A stretch of DNA of 64,000 nucleotides from assembly GCA_003255025.1 (NCBI GenBank), contig QANY01003900.1, forward strand, positions 806,001-870,000, in the 5' to 3' direction. Positions 31,725 through 43,649 of this stretch are shown piece after piece. The position numbers and the translations under genes are program-made. Positions within the stretch are counted from its first letter, which is position 1; each line of letters opens with the position of its first letter. Below the pieces are notes generated by a model. The model saw nothing but the letters and a program-made list of their open reading frames with translations. It did not search any database and had not been told where the DNA came from. Origin of the DNA: Datisca glomerata. Taxonomy: Eukaryota; Streptophyta; Magnoliopsida; Cucurbitales; Datiscaceae.

Positions 31725-33998
31725 TGTAACACCCCAGCTAATTTTGATTTTAATTATTAATTATGCATCAAATTTCCATGATTATTTATTTAATTCTCCA
31801 TGTTATCTGATTTAGTGCTTGAAATGAATTAATCGATATTTTGTAGAGAAACGCTTCGAGGAGCCTTAAGACACAAATGTGCCTATTTAAATTTTACACT
31901 TTATGGATAATTAAATAGTAATTGATTTTTCTTTAAATATGTAAATAGTTTCTAAATTTTAGGTTTAAAAAAACTAATTAACTCAACGTAGAGGAATTGA
32001 TCTTAGCAATTTACCTAAGTTGTGGTCCACCTTAAGTGGCATTTTGGGTAATCAAATTTGTTTTACCCTAATTCTATACTATTTAAGCATCTCTTAGCTA
32101 ATCACTCATAGGAGAAGAAACGCAAGCCGAGAGAAAAGCTACCAAAGTCTCTCAAAATTCTATAATTTTTGTCACTTACGTTTAGTGGAGATAGCCGGGA
32201 GAAGAGCTATTGGTTTTGACCTACCTAGCTTATGAGCCTAACAAAGGTTTGGCATAATTGAAAATCCTTTTCTATTTTATTTATGTTTTCAACGCTTTTA
32301 ATTTTGTTATTCTTTTAGTCTTAATATTTTATATAAAAAGTCAAGTTGGCAATATAATTGTGTACTACAAATGAAATTCCTTTGGTTACAAAGAAAATCC
32401 ATATGCATGTGTGTGTTTGTAAGTTATTTCTTTTGAACAATAAACCTAATCTTATATATTTGAAGTAAATATGACAATTTGGATGTCAAAGTTGGACGCC
32501 TTGGGGTAATACCCTTACTGAATATTATGATTCTAAATGTTTTGCAGTAAAAGTTTTTTATGCCTAGAGGAGTTGTATGTTTTTGGTTAACACTTGAAGC
32601 TTTAATAATTATTTTAGTTAGATTTTGAATATTCTGATTTTGACATTCTAATGGTTTAAAGATTTGTTATTTATGTATGTCCAATAATTTTTGCCGATTA
32701 TGAGTTTACAAGCTATTAATCTTAAGGTGATCCAAGAATATGTTCTCAACAATTATTTTATGTACTTTGATCATGTGTTCACGGTTATTCATTAGCATTA
32801 TGGATTAATTGTGCTTGATTTCGTAATTATTTTCAATGACTACATGAAATTGATAAAACGTTTTAATATGTAAAATTTAATAGTTTTGGCACTTTGAGCG
32901 TTGACCCCTCGAAAGATTCTCTAGTCATTTGATTTGTGCTAAGGACGTCAGGTAAGTAAAATTTTACGCAAACTTTAATGTTTTGGCATACTGTGAAAAT
33001 TATGGTGGATGAATTGTATATCTTTCTATTCTCGTTTGTTTGTCCTTGTATGTAAATTTCATGTATGGTAATGTTCTTATGTGATTATATGTTTAATTGT
33101 ATGTTAATGAATTGTTAAGAATGTATTCATTATTTTGCTAATGTTTGATAATTTACACACTTAAATACTTTCACGTTATGATTTATAAAATAGATATATT
33201 AGATAATAATAAAAAGCTTAAAACACCTTGTGTGTTTATGCCATGAAAGACATGAGTGAAAAATGGGACGCGGGAGGGACCGGTGGACCCGACAATGTTA
33301 ATGGAAATGAATGATCGTTTGACTTGTCCAGCGGTATAATATTAATGAATCGTTTGGTTTTTCCAATGATATAATGTGAATAAATGATATTACCAGGGCT
33401 CGGTGGTCGAATAGGTTCCGTAATAATGGCACACTGTCTGATTGGCTAAACATTACACAAGTGAGCTTGTGAATAAGGTAACGAAAAGAATGCAATGGAA
33501 ATTGTAAAGAAAAGAATGTGGCAAAAGATTGCATGAAGGACTTTAATAAAAGATGTAATGCCAAAGCAAAGGAAATAAGGTGATAAAATGATTTATATAA
33601 AGTCTATGTCAAAGACAAATGTTTTAAAATGGAATTGGATGCGTACGTGTTTGCCAAGTATGTGTAACATTTTACTTATTGGGCTTTAGCTCATTCCTTT
33701 TTCCTTACTCGTTTCAGGTGATGACTAATTTATGAGATGTCAGACATGACTCAGTAGAATATTTTAAATAAAGGTTTCAGACAATGCTTTATGATTAATT
33801 ATTCTCTATTTCAATGTTTTAGCTTTGAAATAATGGTAGCTAATTGACAATGTTTCCGGTACAAATTTTTATTATTTAAGTACTTTGAACTTAATATTGC
33901 TTATTTTAAATAAAATATTTGATTAGGTTATTTTTTAAATTATGCTACATTTTCATGTTTTAAATTATGCTACATTTTCATGTTTTAAATTATGCTAC
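31725..33998 (+). mobile_element. 3' LTR of plus-strand Ty3/gypsy fragment (right end lost)
   Basis: Begins TGTAACACCCCAGC just after the polypurine tract AGGAGGGGAAAAT. It is homologous to the minus-strand LTR at 25294-27975. A TATA-like TATTTAAG near 32090 precedes the predicted R region. The end repeats TTTTAAATTATGCTACATTTTCATG about two and a half times (33930-33998) and stops there, before the expected TGTTACA terminus. Confidence 0.8.
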
Positions 33999-34006
33999 AG
34001 AATCAT

Positions 34007-34461
34007 CCAAACGGCATTTCAAGGAATTCATAATGCCCATATCGAGTTCAGAATGCAGTTTTGGGGATGTCTTCTTCTCTGACTTTCAATTGGTGATACC
34101 CTGAACGAATATCAATCTTGGAAAAATAACTTCCACCTTGAAGCTGATCAAATAAATCTTCAATCCTTGGTAGTGGGTACGTATTCTTGATAGTCACATT
34201 ATTTAGCTCGCGATAGTCAATACACAACCTCATCGTTCCATCCTTCTTCTTTACAAACAAAACAGGAGCACCCCATGAGGGAAAACTAGGCCAAATAAAT
34301 TTCTTATCCAACCATTCTTGCAACTGAACTTTGAGTTCCTTGAGTTCAGCCGGAGCCATACGATAGAGAGCTTTAGATATTGGGGTTGTATCAGATACGT
34401 GATAAATAACAAAGTTGATTTCTCTATTTAGCGGTAGACCTGGTAGATCCTTGGGAAACAC
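34007..34461 (-). pseudogene. Ty3/gypsy reverse transcriptase N-terminal half
   Basis: 137 codons encode the classic start of gypsy [28 protein letters not shown] block, [56 protein letters not shown]. It complements the C-terminal half at 30203-30445. Positions 34007-34071 also repeat 30406-30470 at high identity, so the two halves overlap by about 65 bp around the inserted plus-strand block. Confidence 0.92.
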
Positions 34462-34474
34462 GTCAACAAAATGC

Positions 34475-34566
34475 CTTATTGATTAAATCCTAGGAAGTGT
34501 TATCCTCTTTAACGTTAAATATATATTAAATATGAAAATGTAGCATAATTTAAAACATAACCTAAT
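34475..34566 (-). mobile_element. Gypsy LTR end fragment
   Basis: AAATGCC.TATTGATTAAATC.TA and GAAGTGTTATCCTCTTTAACGTT match 25308-25370, the 3' end of the minus-strand LTR, directly abutting the RT half. Leader, gag and protease between them are deleted. Confidence 0.75.
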
Positions 34567-34569
34567 CAA

Positions 34570-35703
34570 ATCATGTATGGAATGCAAAATGATCAAGAGA
34601 CCCTTTTCAGTGAAGGGTGAAAGAGCCACTCAATGTCTCGAACTTGTACATAGTGATGTATGTGGGCTGTTGAATATCCAAGTAAGAGGAGATTAATAAT
34701 GCCTTGTAACCTTCACTGATGACTACTCATGTTTTGGACATGTTTCTCTAATTCCTCAAAAGTCTAGAACCTTTGAAAAGTTCAAAGAGTACAAGGATAT
34801 GGTCGAAAAGTAATTAGAAAAACAAGTCAAAAAGCTATGATCTAATCATGGTGGAGAGTACTTTCTAGGAGAGTTCGAAGACTTTCTTAAGGAAGCTCAG
34901 CTTACAACATCTGCCACTTTCAGAGAGAAAGAATTGAACTATGTTGGATATGATTAGATCCATTAAGAGTTACTCATCCCTCCAAGATTCATTCTGGGCA
35001 TATACCTTGAAAACAACAGCATACATTCTAAACCAAGTTCCATAAAAAATGGTGTCTGGTATGCCATATGAAAGATGGAATAGATGAAATTTGTCCACAA
35101 ACCACCTTAGAATATGGGGATGCCCGACACTTGTTCTAAAAGCGAAGATAGGTAAGTTGGCCAGTCGATCTGAATTATGCTTGTTCGTAGGATATCCTAA
35201 GGGAACAAAGTGATACATTTTTTATAGTCCAACTGACAAGAAAACATTCGTGAGCACGACTGCGCATTTTCTTGAAGAGGACTACACAAGAGGTGTGAAG
35301 TCGAGAAGTACTCTTGTGCTAGAGGAATTATTGAGTGGGAGGATACCAACTCCCCAATGAGGAATTCTTTTTGATTCAATAATGGAATAATCACAACAGG
35401 AGCCATGACGTAGTGGGAAGGTTGTTAGATAGTCTGCCAGGTACATGTCTTACAGAGTTGTCAAGAACTTTAGTTTTGAGCAGTTAGTCAAAGAACCATG
35501 TGTGTATAAGCTGATACACGAATGGAATGTGGTTTTGTACGTGGATGATATTCTACTCATTGGTCATGATGTAGGAAAATTATCTGATGTAAAGATTTGG
35601 CTCGTAAAGCAATTTTATAAGAAGGAACTTGGAAAAGCGCATTTGTCCTATGTATTCATATCTTTCAGGATCGGAGGAACAGATAATTCGCACTGTCTCA
35701 ACC
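34570..35703 (+). pseudogene. Ty1/copia integrase and reverse transcriptase relic
   Basis: A frame-broken copia pol opens at the second half of the integrase zinc finger (CMEC). It continues through the core block LELVHSDVCG and TFTDDYS, then the GGEY.LGEF block. The integrase C-terminus follows with LRIWGCP, LFVGYPKGTK and FVSTTAHFLEEDY. After a deletion comes the RT catalytic block LYVDDILLIGHDVGKLSDVKIWL (open at 35445-35726). Many stops interrupt it. Copia elements copy themselves through cDNA; gag, protease, the RT front half and both LTRs are absent here. It differs from the copia element at 4085-7670. Confidence 0.9.
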
Positions 35704-35707
35704 CTAT

Positions 35708-35880
35708 GGTATACCATAGCGTTTAAAAACGCCATATAAAAGGTTTCCTATAGCGTTTAAAAACACTATCATAGGTTCGGACTTTTTATATTGTTGGTAA
35801 ATATCGTGTTTTGAGAAATGCTATAAAAACGTTACGATGACATTTTTTGACCGCTATCGTAACGTTTTTTGTTATAGTCA
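35708..35880. mobile_element. CACTA-type subterminal repeat end
   Basis: TATAGCGTTTAAAAACGC and TATAGCGTTTAAAAACACTAT are followed by inverted forms (GCTATAAAAACGTTACG, CGCTATCGTAACGTTTTTT). The end TTGTTATAGTC is one base short of a CACTA right end (TATAGTG). The left partner is not seen. Confidence 0.5.
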
Positions 35881-37867
35881 TAAGCTCAATAGATTATCTT
35901 TTCTTTTGTGGCGTCGTTGTAGTTTCTTTTGGTTAGATGATCATGACCTATTTTCAGAATATTGTCTAGTGCGTCATATATAACTGTTTTGATGGCGATT
36001 ATGATATATCTCATTATAAGCTCAAATAGATTACTTTTTCTTTTGGTTAAATCGTGACCTATTTTTTAGAATGTTCTCTATTACTTTTGGTTTCCAATTT
36101 TCGATGACCATTTAAATTACATTGTAACTTTTTGTCACGTTAAAAAATTATAATATAACCATAATATTTTGTTTCAGAGTATAAGTAGAGTTATATGTTC
36201 TGCAAAGGACTGGAAGAATGTTGAACCAAACAAAATAATGTTAGAATGACCACATAATCAAATCATAAAATCTACTATAATAAAAATTACTCAGAACTGA
36301 TCATTTTATGATAATGTGTATCATACAGTAGATAGAAACATAAAAGAGAGAAGAGAAGTTTTTTCTCTCTCTCATCCTTTCTCTTCTTAATGTTATAGAT
36401 ATTAGTTAAAATAATATAATTATCTTTCGCTTTATGTGGCGGGCTGATTTATAATTTGATCCTCAAATTACTACCATCTCATTTTTTAGATTCATGATTC
36501 ATCAATATATTATTAGTGACTACTTCAAAAATTTATTCTTCTTTCTTTATCCGTTCTCTTTTCAAAGTTATATTGTTAGTGACGATTAATCATTAACTAA
36601 TTAATGAAAATAGTCCTTATATAATCCTTTGATAAAAAATGATGACAGTAAATAAATGAATTCAATGTGAACAATTTTAGTAAAGGAAATGTATAATGTA
36701 GAAAATCAACGATTTACCTCAATTTGTCTCTTAATTAATTTTTCATAATTCATATTTTCAATGATTGAAATGGTAAATATGATTGTGGTAGACAGAATAT
36801 TAATAGACTTATCAATTTTAAATTTCACATATAATGAAGATAAATTTTGTTAAAAAAATATTTTTCCTTCATTTAGCCCATTTTATATATTCTATAGATA
36901 ATTAGATTAAAACTTATTAATTAAATGTATACTTTTATTTGTACTAAGTGCTGTCCAGCCCACTGAAAGAATTTTCTAAATTCCTTGTTGGTTATTGTTA
37001 TGATAGAATTTTTTGCATACTAGTCATACCACTCGTGTGATGCATTTGAGTTATGATCACTTTATAAAACGTATTTAAATTCTAAAAGGCTTTATATGTA
37101 TAAAAAATTTAATAGTAAATATAAAATACTAAAAATACTCTACAATAAGTATCAAGAGAATCATTGTTGTTATCTTGTTCCTTTGAACTAGTGACAAACA
37201 AATTGTTTTAGGCTCATATCTTTAACATTCAAGCAACAAAACAATATTGCAGAAAAATTAGTGAAATACACCTGAAGAGAGGAAAACGTGGAAGTAAACT
37301 TGGAAGCGAAAAGAAATCTCATGGGCAATGCTATTGGATAAAAATTTTCACTGACCATATTATAAAAATTATATTTAATTACATTGGTTGAGTTATTTCA
37401 AGCTTATAGATATTAAGTCTAGATAATTTTTTCCTCATCCAAAATGAAAAACTAAAAGAAGACACTAAAACTGATAACAACACTTTATGAATTCTTAATA
37501 TTATACAATTAGAAATCTTAATGATGATGAATGTACTATATATTAATTTTATAATACTTTCATCTTCATCGTTCAAGAGAATAAGTATCCTCAAAATTTA
37601 TTTTTTCTTAACCTTCCTTTCCTCTAAACACTTCAATGTACTATATTATACTAAGTTGTCTATTTAACTTACTCTCTATCATATGAATTTTATTTATATC
37701 ATTTAATTGGTTAAATAAAATACTGATACTAATANGACACAAATCCACACTACACACATCAATTCAAAAATAGTAAACTCCAATCCAAGATATATCTAAT
37801 TTACCCGAATTTCACATAGATTTTTTCCTGGTTCTAGAAAATGGGAATAAAAATGCATGAAGACTAA
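35881..37867. other. Intergenic AT-rich DNA; one ambiguous base
   Basis: No gene. A diverged duplication of about 135 bp period (ATAAGCTCAA.TAGATTA, TTTTGGTTA, GACCTATTTT.AGAAT) spans 35878-36085. Base 37735 is an N. The minus-strand frame at 37379-37594 has no motif. Confidence 0.5.
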
Positions 37868-37995
37868 TAGATTCACATTAGTAGAACAATAAACCCATTA
37901 ATTTATAATTAATCTATTATAAATTTATGGGTTTCTAATTTCATGAGAGTGTGTGAATCTCCAAAAGTAATGTAAATAAACTTGTAATCGATAAT
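37868..37995. repeat. Left part of a ~79-bp tandem repeat split by a retrotransposon
   Basis: Contains TCTCCAAAAGTAATG at 37958 and AATCGATAAT at the end, which continue in register at 47447 after removal of the inserted element. The last five bases (ATAAT) are the target duplication. Confidence 0.7.
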
Positions 37996-39399
37996 TGTTA
38001 CGATTATTTTATAGTGCAAGTGTACACTATCGTCATCAGGTAATATATTTTTATAAAAATAGAGTATCATCTATATGATTGATTGTTATTAATAATTAAA
38101 ATTAACTAAACTGTGATTCTAATTGAAAATGATGAAAAGTTTGAATTTTTAATTAAACTAAAACGGTAAAGATTTGATAAAGATGAATGATTTAAAATTG
38201 AATAGATAAAATATCTAGGAATTCCGATTTCACCAAACCAAACATGCTCAAAATTTTAAAACTCAACCAATCAATGTTTATCAAATTATTGACAGTGAAT
38301 TTCTCTAAAGTAATTATCAATATTTCTCAAGCATCGATAACAATAAATCAAAAAAACTAATCTCACATCTCTGTCAAGATCCAATAAGTTGAAACTCATT
38401 AAGTATAAGAAATTATAATTGATACACTAGATCCATAATTATCTCTAACTTATAAAATTTTAATGGTGTTATAAACAAAGATCAAATTTAATCATCACTT
38501 CTCAGTCTTAGAATTAAATCTAAAATCATGCAATAGTTGGCCAGAAGATCATAAGCATTAAGAACGGATTATAACATTCAATAATACTGAATAAACGTTG
38601 ATTGAATTGAAAATCAAAATTTATGAGCAATCACGGTTTGACTACGTCGTAGCCCTAGATAATAAATTTAGAGCATACTAGAATAAGAAGATATCCTAAT
38701 AATATTCATGAATAATATTCATGAACATAGAGGAAAAGAGAAGAAAAACTAGATTTGCGGATGAATTCAAGTTGAAATCCGTCTTCCAATTGGATCCTTC
38801 TTCGTTTCCTCTCCAAAAAGCTTTCTCACCTGCCTCCCACGTCCCAAAAGTTATCAAAAAGACCTAAAATATTCTTTTTATACACTAGGGTTTGATAAGG
38901 ATAAAATAGGAGAGAAAACGTGAAAAACGTTATCGCGCCAGCATCGCGGCGTTGGCTTACTGCCAAGCTACCTAACGATCAGCGCTAGGGTGCAGGCAAT
39001 TGCTTGGCAGCGACCAGCGCTAGGGTGCTTGCAACTGCTTATGTAATATCTTGACCTTTCATAAATGGGCATTTTTATAAAATTGATTTAAAAGATAAAG
39101 TGAATTTAAAATTTGACTTTAAAAAGTAATTATTTGTAATTTTGGCAAAATAATTTTAATTATATATGGTTTAGTTTAAATTTCAATTATTCAATTTTAA
39201 AAGAGTTTTAATTTATATTATAAAATTTTAACTCACTCACACCATATGCTTATGTATACTCTAGTATTACTCTAACCCTATTTTATCCTTGATTAGGCAA
39301 TCACAACCCTCAATTGAAAATCACTCACACTACATGCATATACACCCTAAACCAACCTTTAGCCTATTATATATATATATATATATATATATTCCAAAA

Positions 39400-40096
39400 C
39401 AACAACTTCTTCTCTCGCAGCCCTCTCCTCCCCCTCGCAGCCTCTCCTCCCCCGCGCAGCCACCTGCAGGCCAGCAATTCTTCTCCTTCGTTGGTCTCTC
39501 TCTAATTGAATTTGGATAATCTTCTTCTCTTTCTTTCTTGATTTCTTTCTTTAATCTCTTTCTCTCTCTATTTCTGTCTCTCTCTCTCTCGTTCTTGCTT
39601 TGTCTTCCTCTCCCTGATTCTTCCCCTCTCTATTTTTCTCTTCTCTTTTCCCCTGCTTCTCTGTAACCCTTTGTTGCTCTCCCTCCCTCCCTCTGTTTTC
39701 CTCTCTCAGCTATCCCCTTGTTCTTTCTTCATTCCCTCACTGTTTTTTTTTCTTCCCCTATCTGTTTTTTTTCTCCTTCTCGTTCTCTCTCTCTCTCATT
39801 TTCTCTCTCTGACTCTCTCTGCATCCTGCTTCTTATTATCTATCTCTCTCTCTTTGCTTCTGCCATCACCGGTGGTTTATCACCGAGGCCCCATTTCCCC
39901 TTCCCTCTGTTTCCCTTCCTCTCGCCCTCTGTTTCTCTCTCTATCTTTGTCTTTCTCTGCCTCTATCTACATCCCTATCTCTCTTCCCCTCTCAGATCCC
40001 CTTACTGTTTTTCTTCCCCTCTTTGTTTCTCTCTCCTTCTCATTTTCTCTCTCTCTCTCTTCCCCTTGTTTTTCGTGCTTTCTGTTATGCAACTGA
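39400..40096. repeat. Pyrimidine-rich (CTCT) tract ~700 bp
   Basis: Dominated by CTCTCT, TTCCCC and TCTTTC. It opens two overlapping plus frames (141 and 173 codons) of Ser/Leu/Phe/Pro with no domain. It may be the transcribed leader of the LTR. It is not protein coding. Confidence 0.8.
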
Positions 40097-40438
40097 GTCT
40101 TGCACCCAGTTGCTCTGTATTGAACCGATTCATCACGAACCAAACCAGTTCAGTTTACTCGGACCGGCCTGAACCGGTCCATCAGATAAAATTGAACCGG
40201 GCTGGTCTGAACCATCCCGGTCTGAACCGTTTGACCTGAAACTTTATCTTTTGACTCTAGACCCGATAAATTATTTTCCGACCTCGTTCTGACCGTTTTG
40301 CACTGTTTTAATTAAATCTATATTTTCTATTTTATGATATTAAAAATGTGTTTATATTGTTTTATTTTCAAACAATTTAGTGATGATATCTTTTTAGATT
40401 TCCAGTCATTAATTATTTAATTCATTCTTCCACTTCAG

Positions 40439-40758
40439 GTAACTGGGCTTACATAATGGTGTAACTCCCGTTGTTATAAATATATATGTTGTAAGTGGGC
40501 TTACATAATGGTGTGACTCCCGTTGTTATAAATATATATGTTGTAAGTGGGCTTACATAATGGTGTGACTCTTATTGTTATAAATATATATGCTGTAAGT
40601 GGGCTTACATAATGGTGTGACTCCCGTTGTTATAAATGTATATGCTTTGTGTAAGTGGGCTTATATAATAGTGTGACCCCCGTTGTTATAAATATATATA
40701 CTTTGTGTAAGTGAATTTACAGTGTAATGTGACCCACGTGTGATAAATATACTATGTG
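40439..40758. repeat. 52/56-bp minisatellite, six units
   Basis: Units start GTAAGTGGGCTTACATAATG at 40439, 40491, 40543, 40595, 40651 and 40707. The first three are 52 bp; the next two are 56 bp through a GCTTTGT-type extension; the last is diverged. A further worn copy lies near 40813-40860. Confidence 0.95.
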
Positions 40759-41182
40759 TTTTTCTCATCAGCTTTAATTGTCTACAAGCATGTTATGTTT
40801 ATATATATGTTTGTGTAAATTGACTTATATAACGATGTGACTCTGATATTATAATTGGATCATGTATTTATTATATGTTTAACCATTTTTCGATAATTAT
40901 TATATTTGGTTAACACTTTGATAATTGATTACTGTTCAGTTATTAATGTGATTATCATGAGATAAATGTCTAAATATGACTGATTTTACGTTAGTATGTT
41001 ATCATGTTTGATTATGTTATATGTATCAGTGTGTATTATATGATTAATTTTTGTCATACGTCAGATTCTGCAAGTTATGAGGTTAATTCATTCAAGTGGT
41101 AATTAAGCAAAATATGAACTTAAACATGACCTTTAGTTAATAAGAAATCAGGACTGTTCACGTTATGTTCTGTTAAACAAAT

Positions 41183-41393
41183 GGGGTGTCATCTATTCAT
41201 GCTTTCATCACATATAGGGTGTCATCTGTTAATGTTTTGGTCATTCATTGAGTGTCATCCGTAAATATTTTTCGTCACTCATGAGGTGCCATCTGTTCAC
41301 ATTTTTCATCTCCTATGAGTGCCATCTATTCTGTCACCCAATGAGTGTCATCTGTTTCGTCGCTCGATGTGTGCCATCTGTTTCGTTGCCCAA
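41183..41393. repeat. 26-34-bp minisatellite, seven units
   Basis: GAGTGTCATCTGTT-type cores recur seven times. The first four units are about 33-34 bp (with an added AT-rich middle) and the last three about 26 bp with TTTCGTCGCTCGATG endings. Confidence 0.9.
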
Positions 41394-43360
41394 TTCATCA
41401 TGATGTGTTTCAGTTAATGTGTGATCAGTTCTGATTAGGTTGTTAACTAGAGGATATGAAAAGCCAAGATATGATTAAGATTGTTAAATGATTCTGTTTG
41501 AGACACGTGTTATATGCGTGCTATGTTAAGTCATGTCATGATCAAGTACGTTACTTTATTTCACTTATGTTATATGTCAAGTTCAGATATATTATGTCAT
41601 GATTGCATTTATGACATGTGGATGCGTGTTATTATGTGATTTTGCTTATTGAGTATTTTAAAATACTCATTCCCCCACAGTTATTTATGATGCAGGTGGT
41701 GATGGCGAGTAGCATGAGTGGGGGACTGCCACAACCTGTTAGATCAGAGAAATTTATGTGTTCAGTTTATGATTTTTGCCAGCGCCCAGCTGCTTGCACC
41801 CACCGTCGTGACGCTGGTCCTTCTACCCAGGTCTATCATTTTCTCGTTTTCTTTATATTTTTGTCTTTGAAGTCTTTCAAAATCAACCCAAATGCATTTG
41901 AATATCTAACCTAAAAGATAAAAACAAAACAAACATAAATCAAGCACACAAAAACTCAAAGAACCAATAAAATTAAAGTTAAAATTATCTAAAATATGAG
42001 TACGAAACACACTCATCAAATATCCTCAAACTTAACTTTTTGCTAGTCCTCGAGCAAAACTAAAATAAAAAAATCAAACAAGAAAACATTTAACACTAAT
42101 TAAGCAAAACTACGAATCAAATGATGAAATGTTTTGACTAACTAAATACGCCTTAGAGATTTCAAAGTAGCAATAACCCAAGAAAAACTTCTGAATTGTG
42201 ATCATGTAGAGTTTCAACACAAACACCAACTTATATTACACTTTGAAAAATCTCAAGTGGGTGTGTGTCGCCTTAACCCGTCCAACTTCTTAGTCTTAAA
42301 TGAGTTTATGCAACCAAGTCTCACAAAAGCGAATCCGTTAATCTATAAATATATTAGAACTCCATAAGCTAATTTTTCATGCCACTCTCCCCTGATGTAG
42401 GCAAACCACAACACTTCAGATCATTTAGACTTTTGTAGGCTTGTAATGTATGGCTAGGGTTTAAGGTAGGATAAATGATATTATTTTAGCTCAATCTTTA
42501 CTTATAGTCACACATGTATTCTAGGAATCAATGGGCTTAACTCAACTTATTTTATAACACCCGCAAACTTGTCATTCTACTTCTTGAATTATCAACTATG
42601 CTTAACCAATCTTTTTTAAATTTTATTTCCTTAAGCTTCTCTTTTCCTTAACAAACTTTCAACTAATAGCTTCCAAACCAGTTGGTCTTAGGGTATTAGG
42701 TTTTAAAGCACTTCTTCAAGCTTAGTCACTCAAGTCCAAGAGGCTACGAAATCATACTTATTCAGAATTTTTTTTATATCGAAAGTCCTCCCATCCACCC
42801 AGATTGTCATAGCTCCAAGTATTTTTTCAGAACATCCAAATCCTATGAGTAAAAGGGTAACTAGGGAATACTTTTATAAGATTTGTGAAATTGCCATGGG
42901 TGATAAAAATGTTTATTTAGGCTCAACAAAGATAACTAGGAAAATAATTATGCATAGCTTGACTTGAAAAAATCAAACGGTCCAAAGATGGCCTAAATCA
43001 TGTCCTAAGTGAATCGTAGCATAGAATTTCGTCTCAAACAACAACCAAATTAGTTCTAAAGGTCTTATGATATCATAATGACTACTTAAGTCACAAAACT
43101 TTCTCTAAGTAAAAAGATAATCAACCCCTCAAGGCTACGTGCTCAATATGTCAGGATTCTCTACGTGCTCAATATGTCAGGCTACGTGCAAATCAATAAT
43201 TGATTCAAGCATGCACAAATATACAAATTCATCATTTTTCCAAAGCTATCAATAATTCGAAACCAATCTCATCGTAGGTATTAGCATTGTCTAAAATAGA
43301 GCGTAAAAAATGAAATTTTAATTAAAGCCACCACTTTCAAACTAAAAACTTTCATTGACC

Positions 43361-43633
43361 TCAATGAAAAGAAAATATGTAAAACGAGTAAGTAGATAGG
43401 ACTTTCCTGAATAATGATGAGCTATCATCCTCATCATTTTCAGTATTGTTCATGTTATTTCTAATTGAGGGAAAAGTGGTGCATGAGCTAAATTCGTCCA
43501 TAGTTTTTTTAAATAAAAACCTAAAGAAAAACAAAAAGTAAAAAAGTAAAAGAAAATAATAAAAAAAACTAAAAAGAATGAAAACAAAATCGGGTTGCCT
43601 CCTGGTAGCGCTTGTTTTAATGTCTTCAGTCAA
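43361..43633 (-). pseudogene. Remnant of the 3' end of Athila/Tat pol
   Basis: The minus-strand frame reads ...LARRQPDFVF-like (ATRRQPDFVFILF), the usual C-terminal end of pol in this lineage, then a Phe-rich low-complexity tail. It joins directly to the protease end near 43650, showing where RT through integrase were deleted. The rest to 42037 is 3' untranslated sequence. Confidence 0.5.
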
Positions 43634-43649
43634 ACATAATGATCATCCA

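Larger units (their letters stand above)
39042..41775 (+). mobile_element. LTR-like insertion inside the 3' LTR
   Basis: A plus-strand insertion of about 2.7 kb begins TGTAATATCTTGACC, like a gypsy LTR start. It has a TA-rich TATA zone (39366-39392), a CT-rich leader-like tract, repeated GAACCGG phrases (40120-40240), two minisatellites and a 3' part TTGAGTATT...TGCAGGTGGTGATGG, as in chromovirus LTRs. No internal domain or second LTR is present, so it is best read as a solo or truncated LTR. The right border and target duplication are not clear. Confidence 0.6.
37996..42018 (-). mobile_element. 3' LTR of the Athila/Tat element, interrupted
   Basis: Minus-strand LTR runs from TGATGAGTGTG (42018) to about 41776, resumes at about 39041 and ends at 37996. 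About 1.29 kb remain, against 1145 bp for the 5' LTR; the excess is a GC-rich patch with repeated CCAGCGCTAGGGTGC phrases beside the insertion. The tract just inside (complement of AATATCCTCAAACTTAAC, 42019-42036) is the polypurine tract, in the AAGTTTGAGG form usual for this lineage. Confidence 0.85.

Noticed and set aside
39671..40239. Frames of 141 and 173 codons rich in Ser, Leu and Phe
   Set aside because: They lie in a CT-rich tract inside an LTR-like insertion and overlap each other; no domain is visible.
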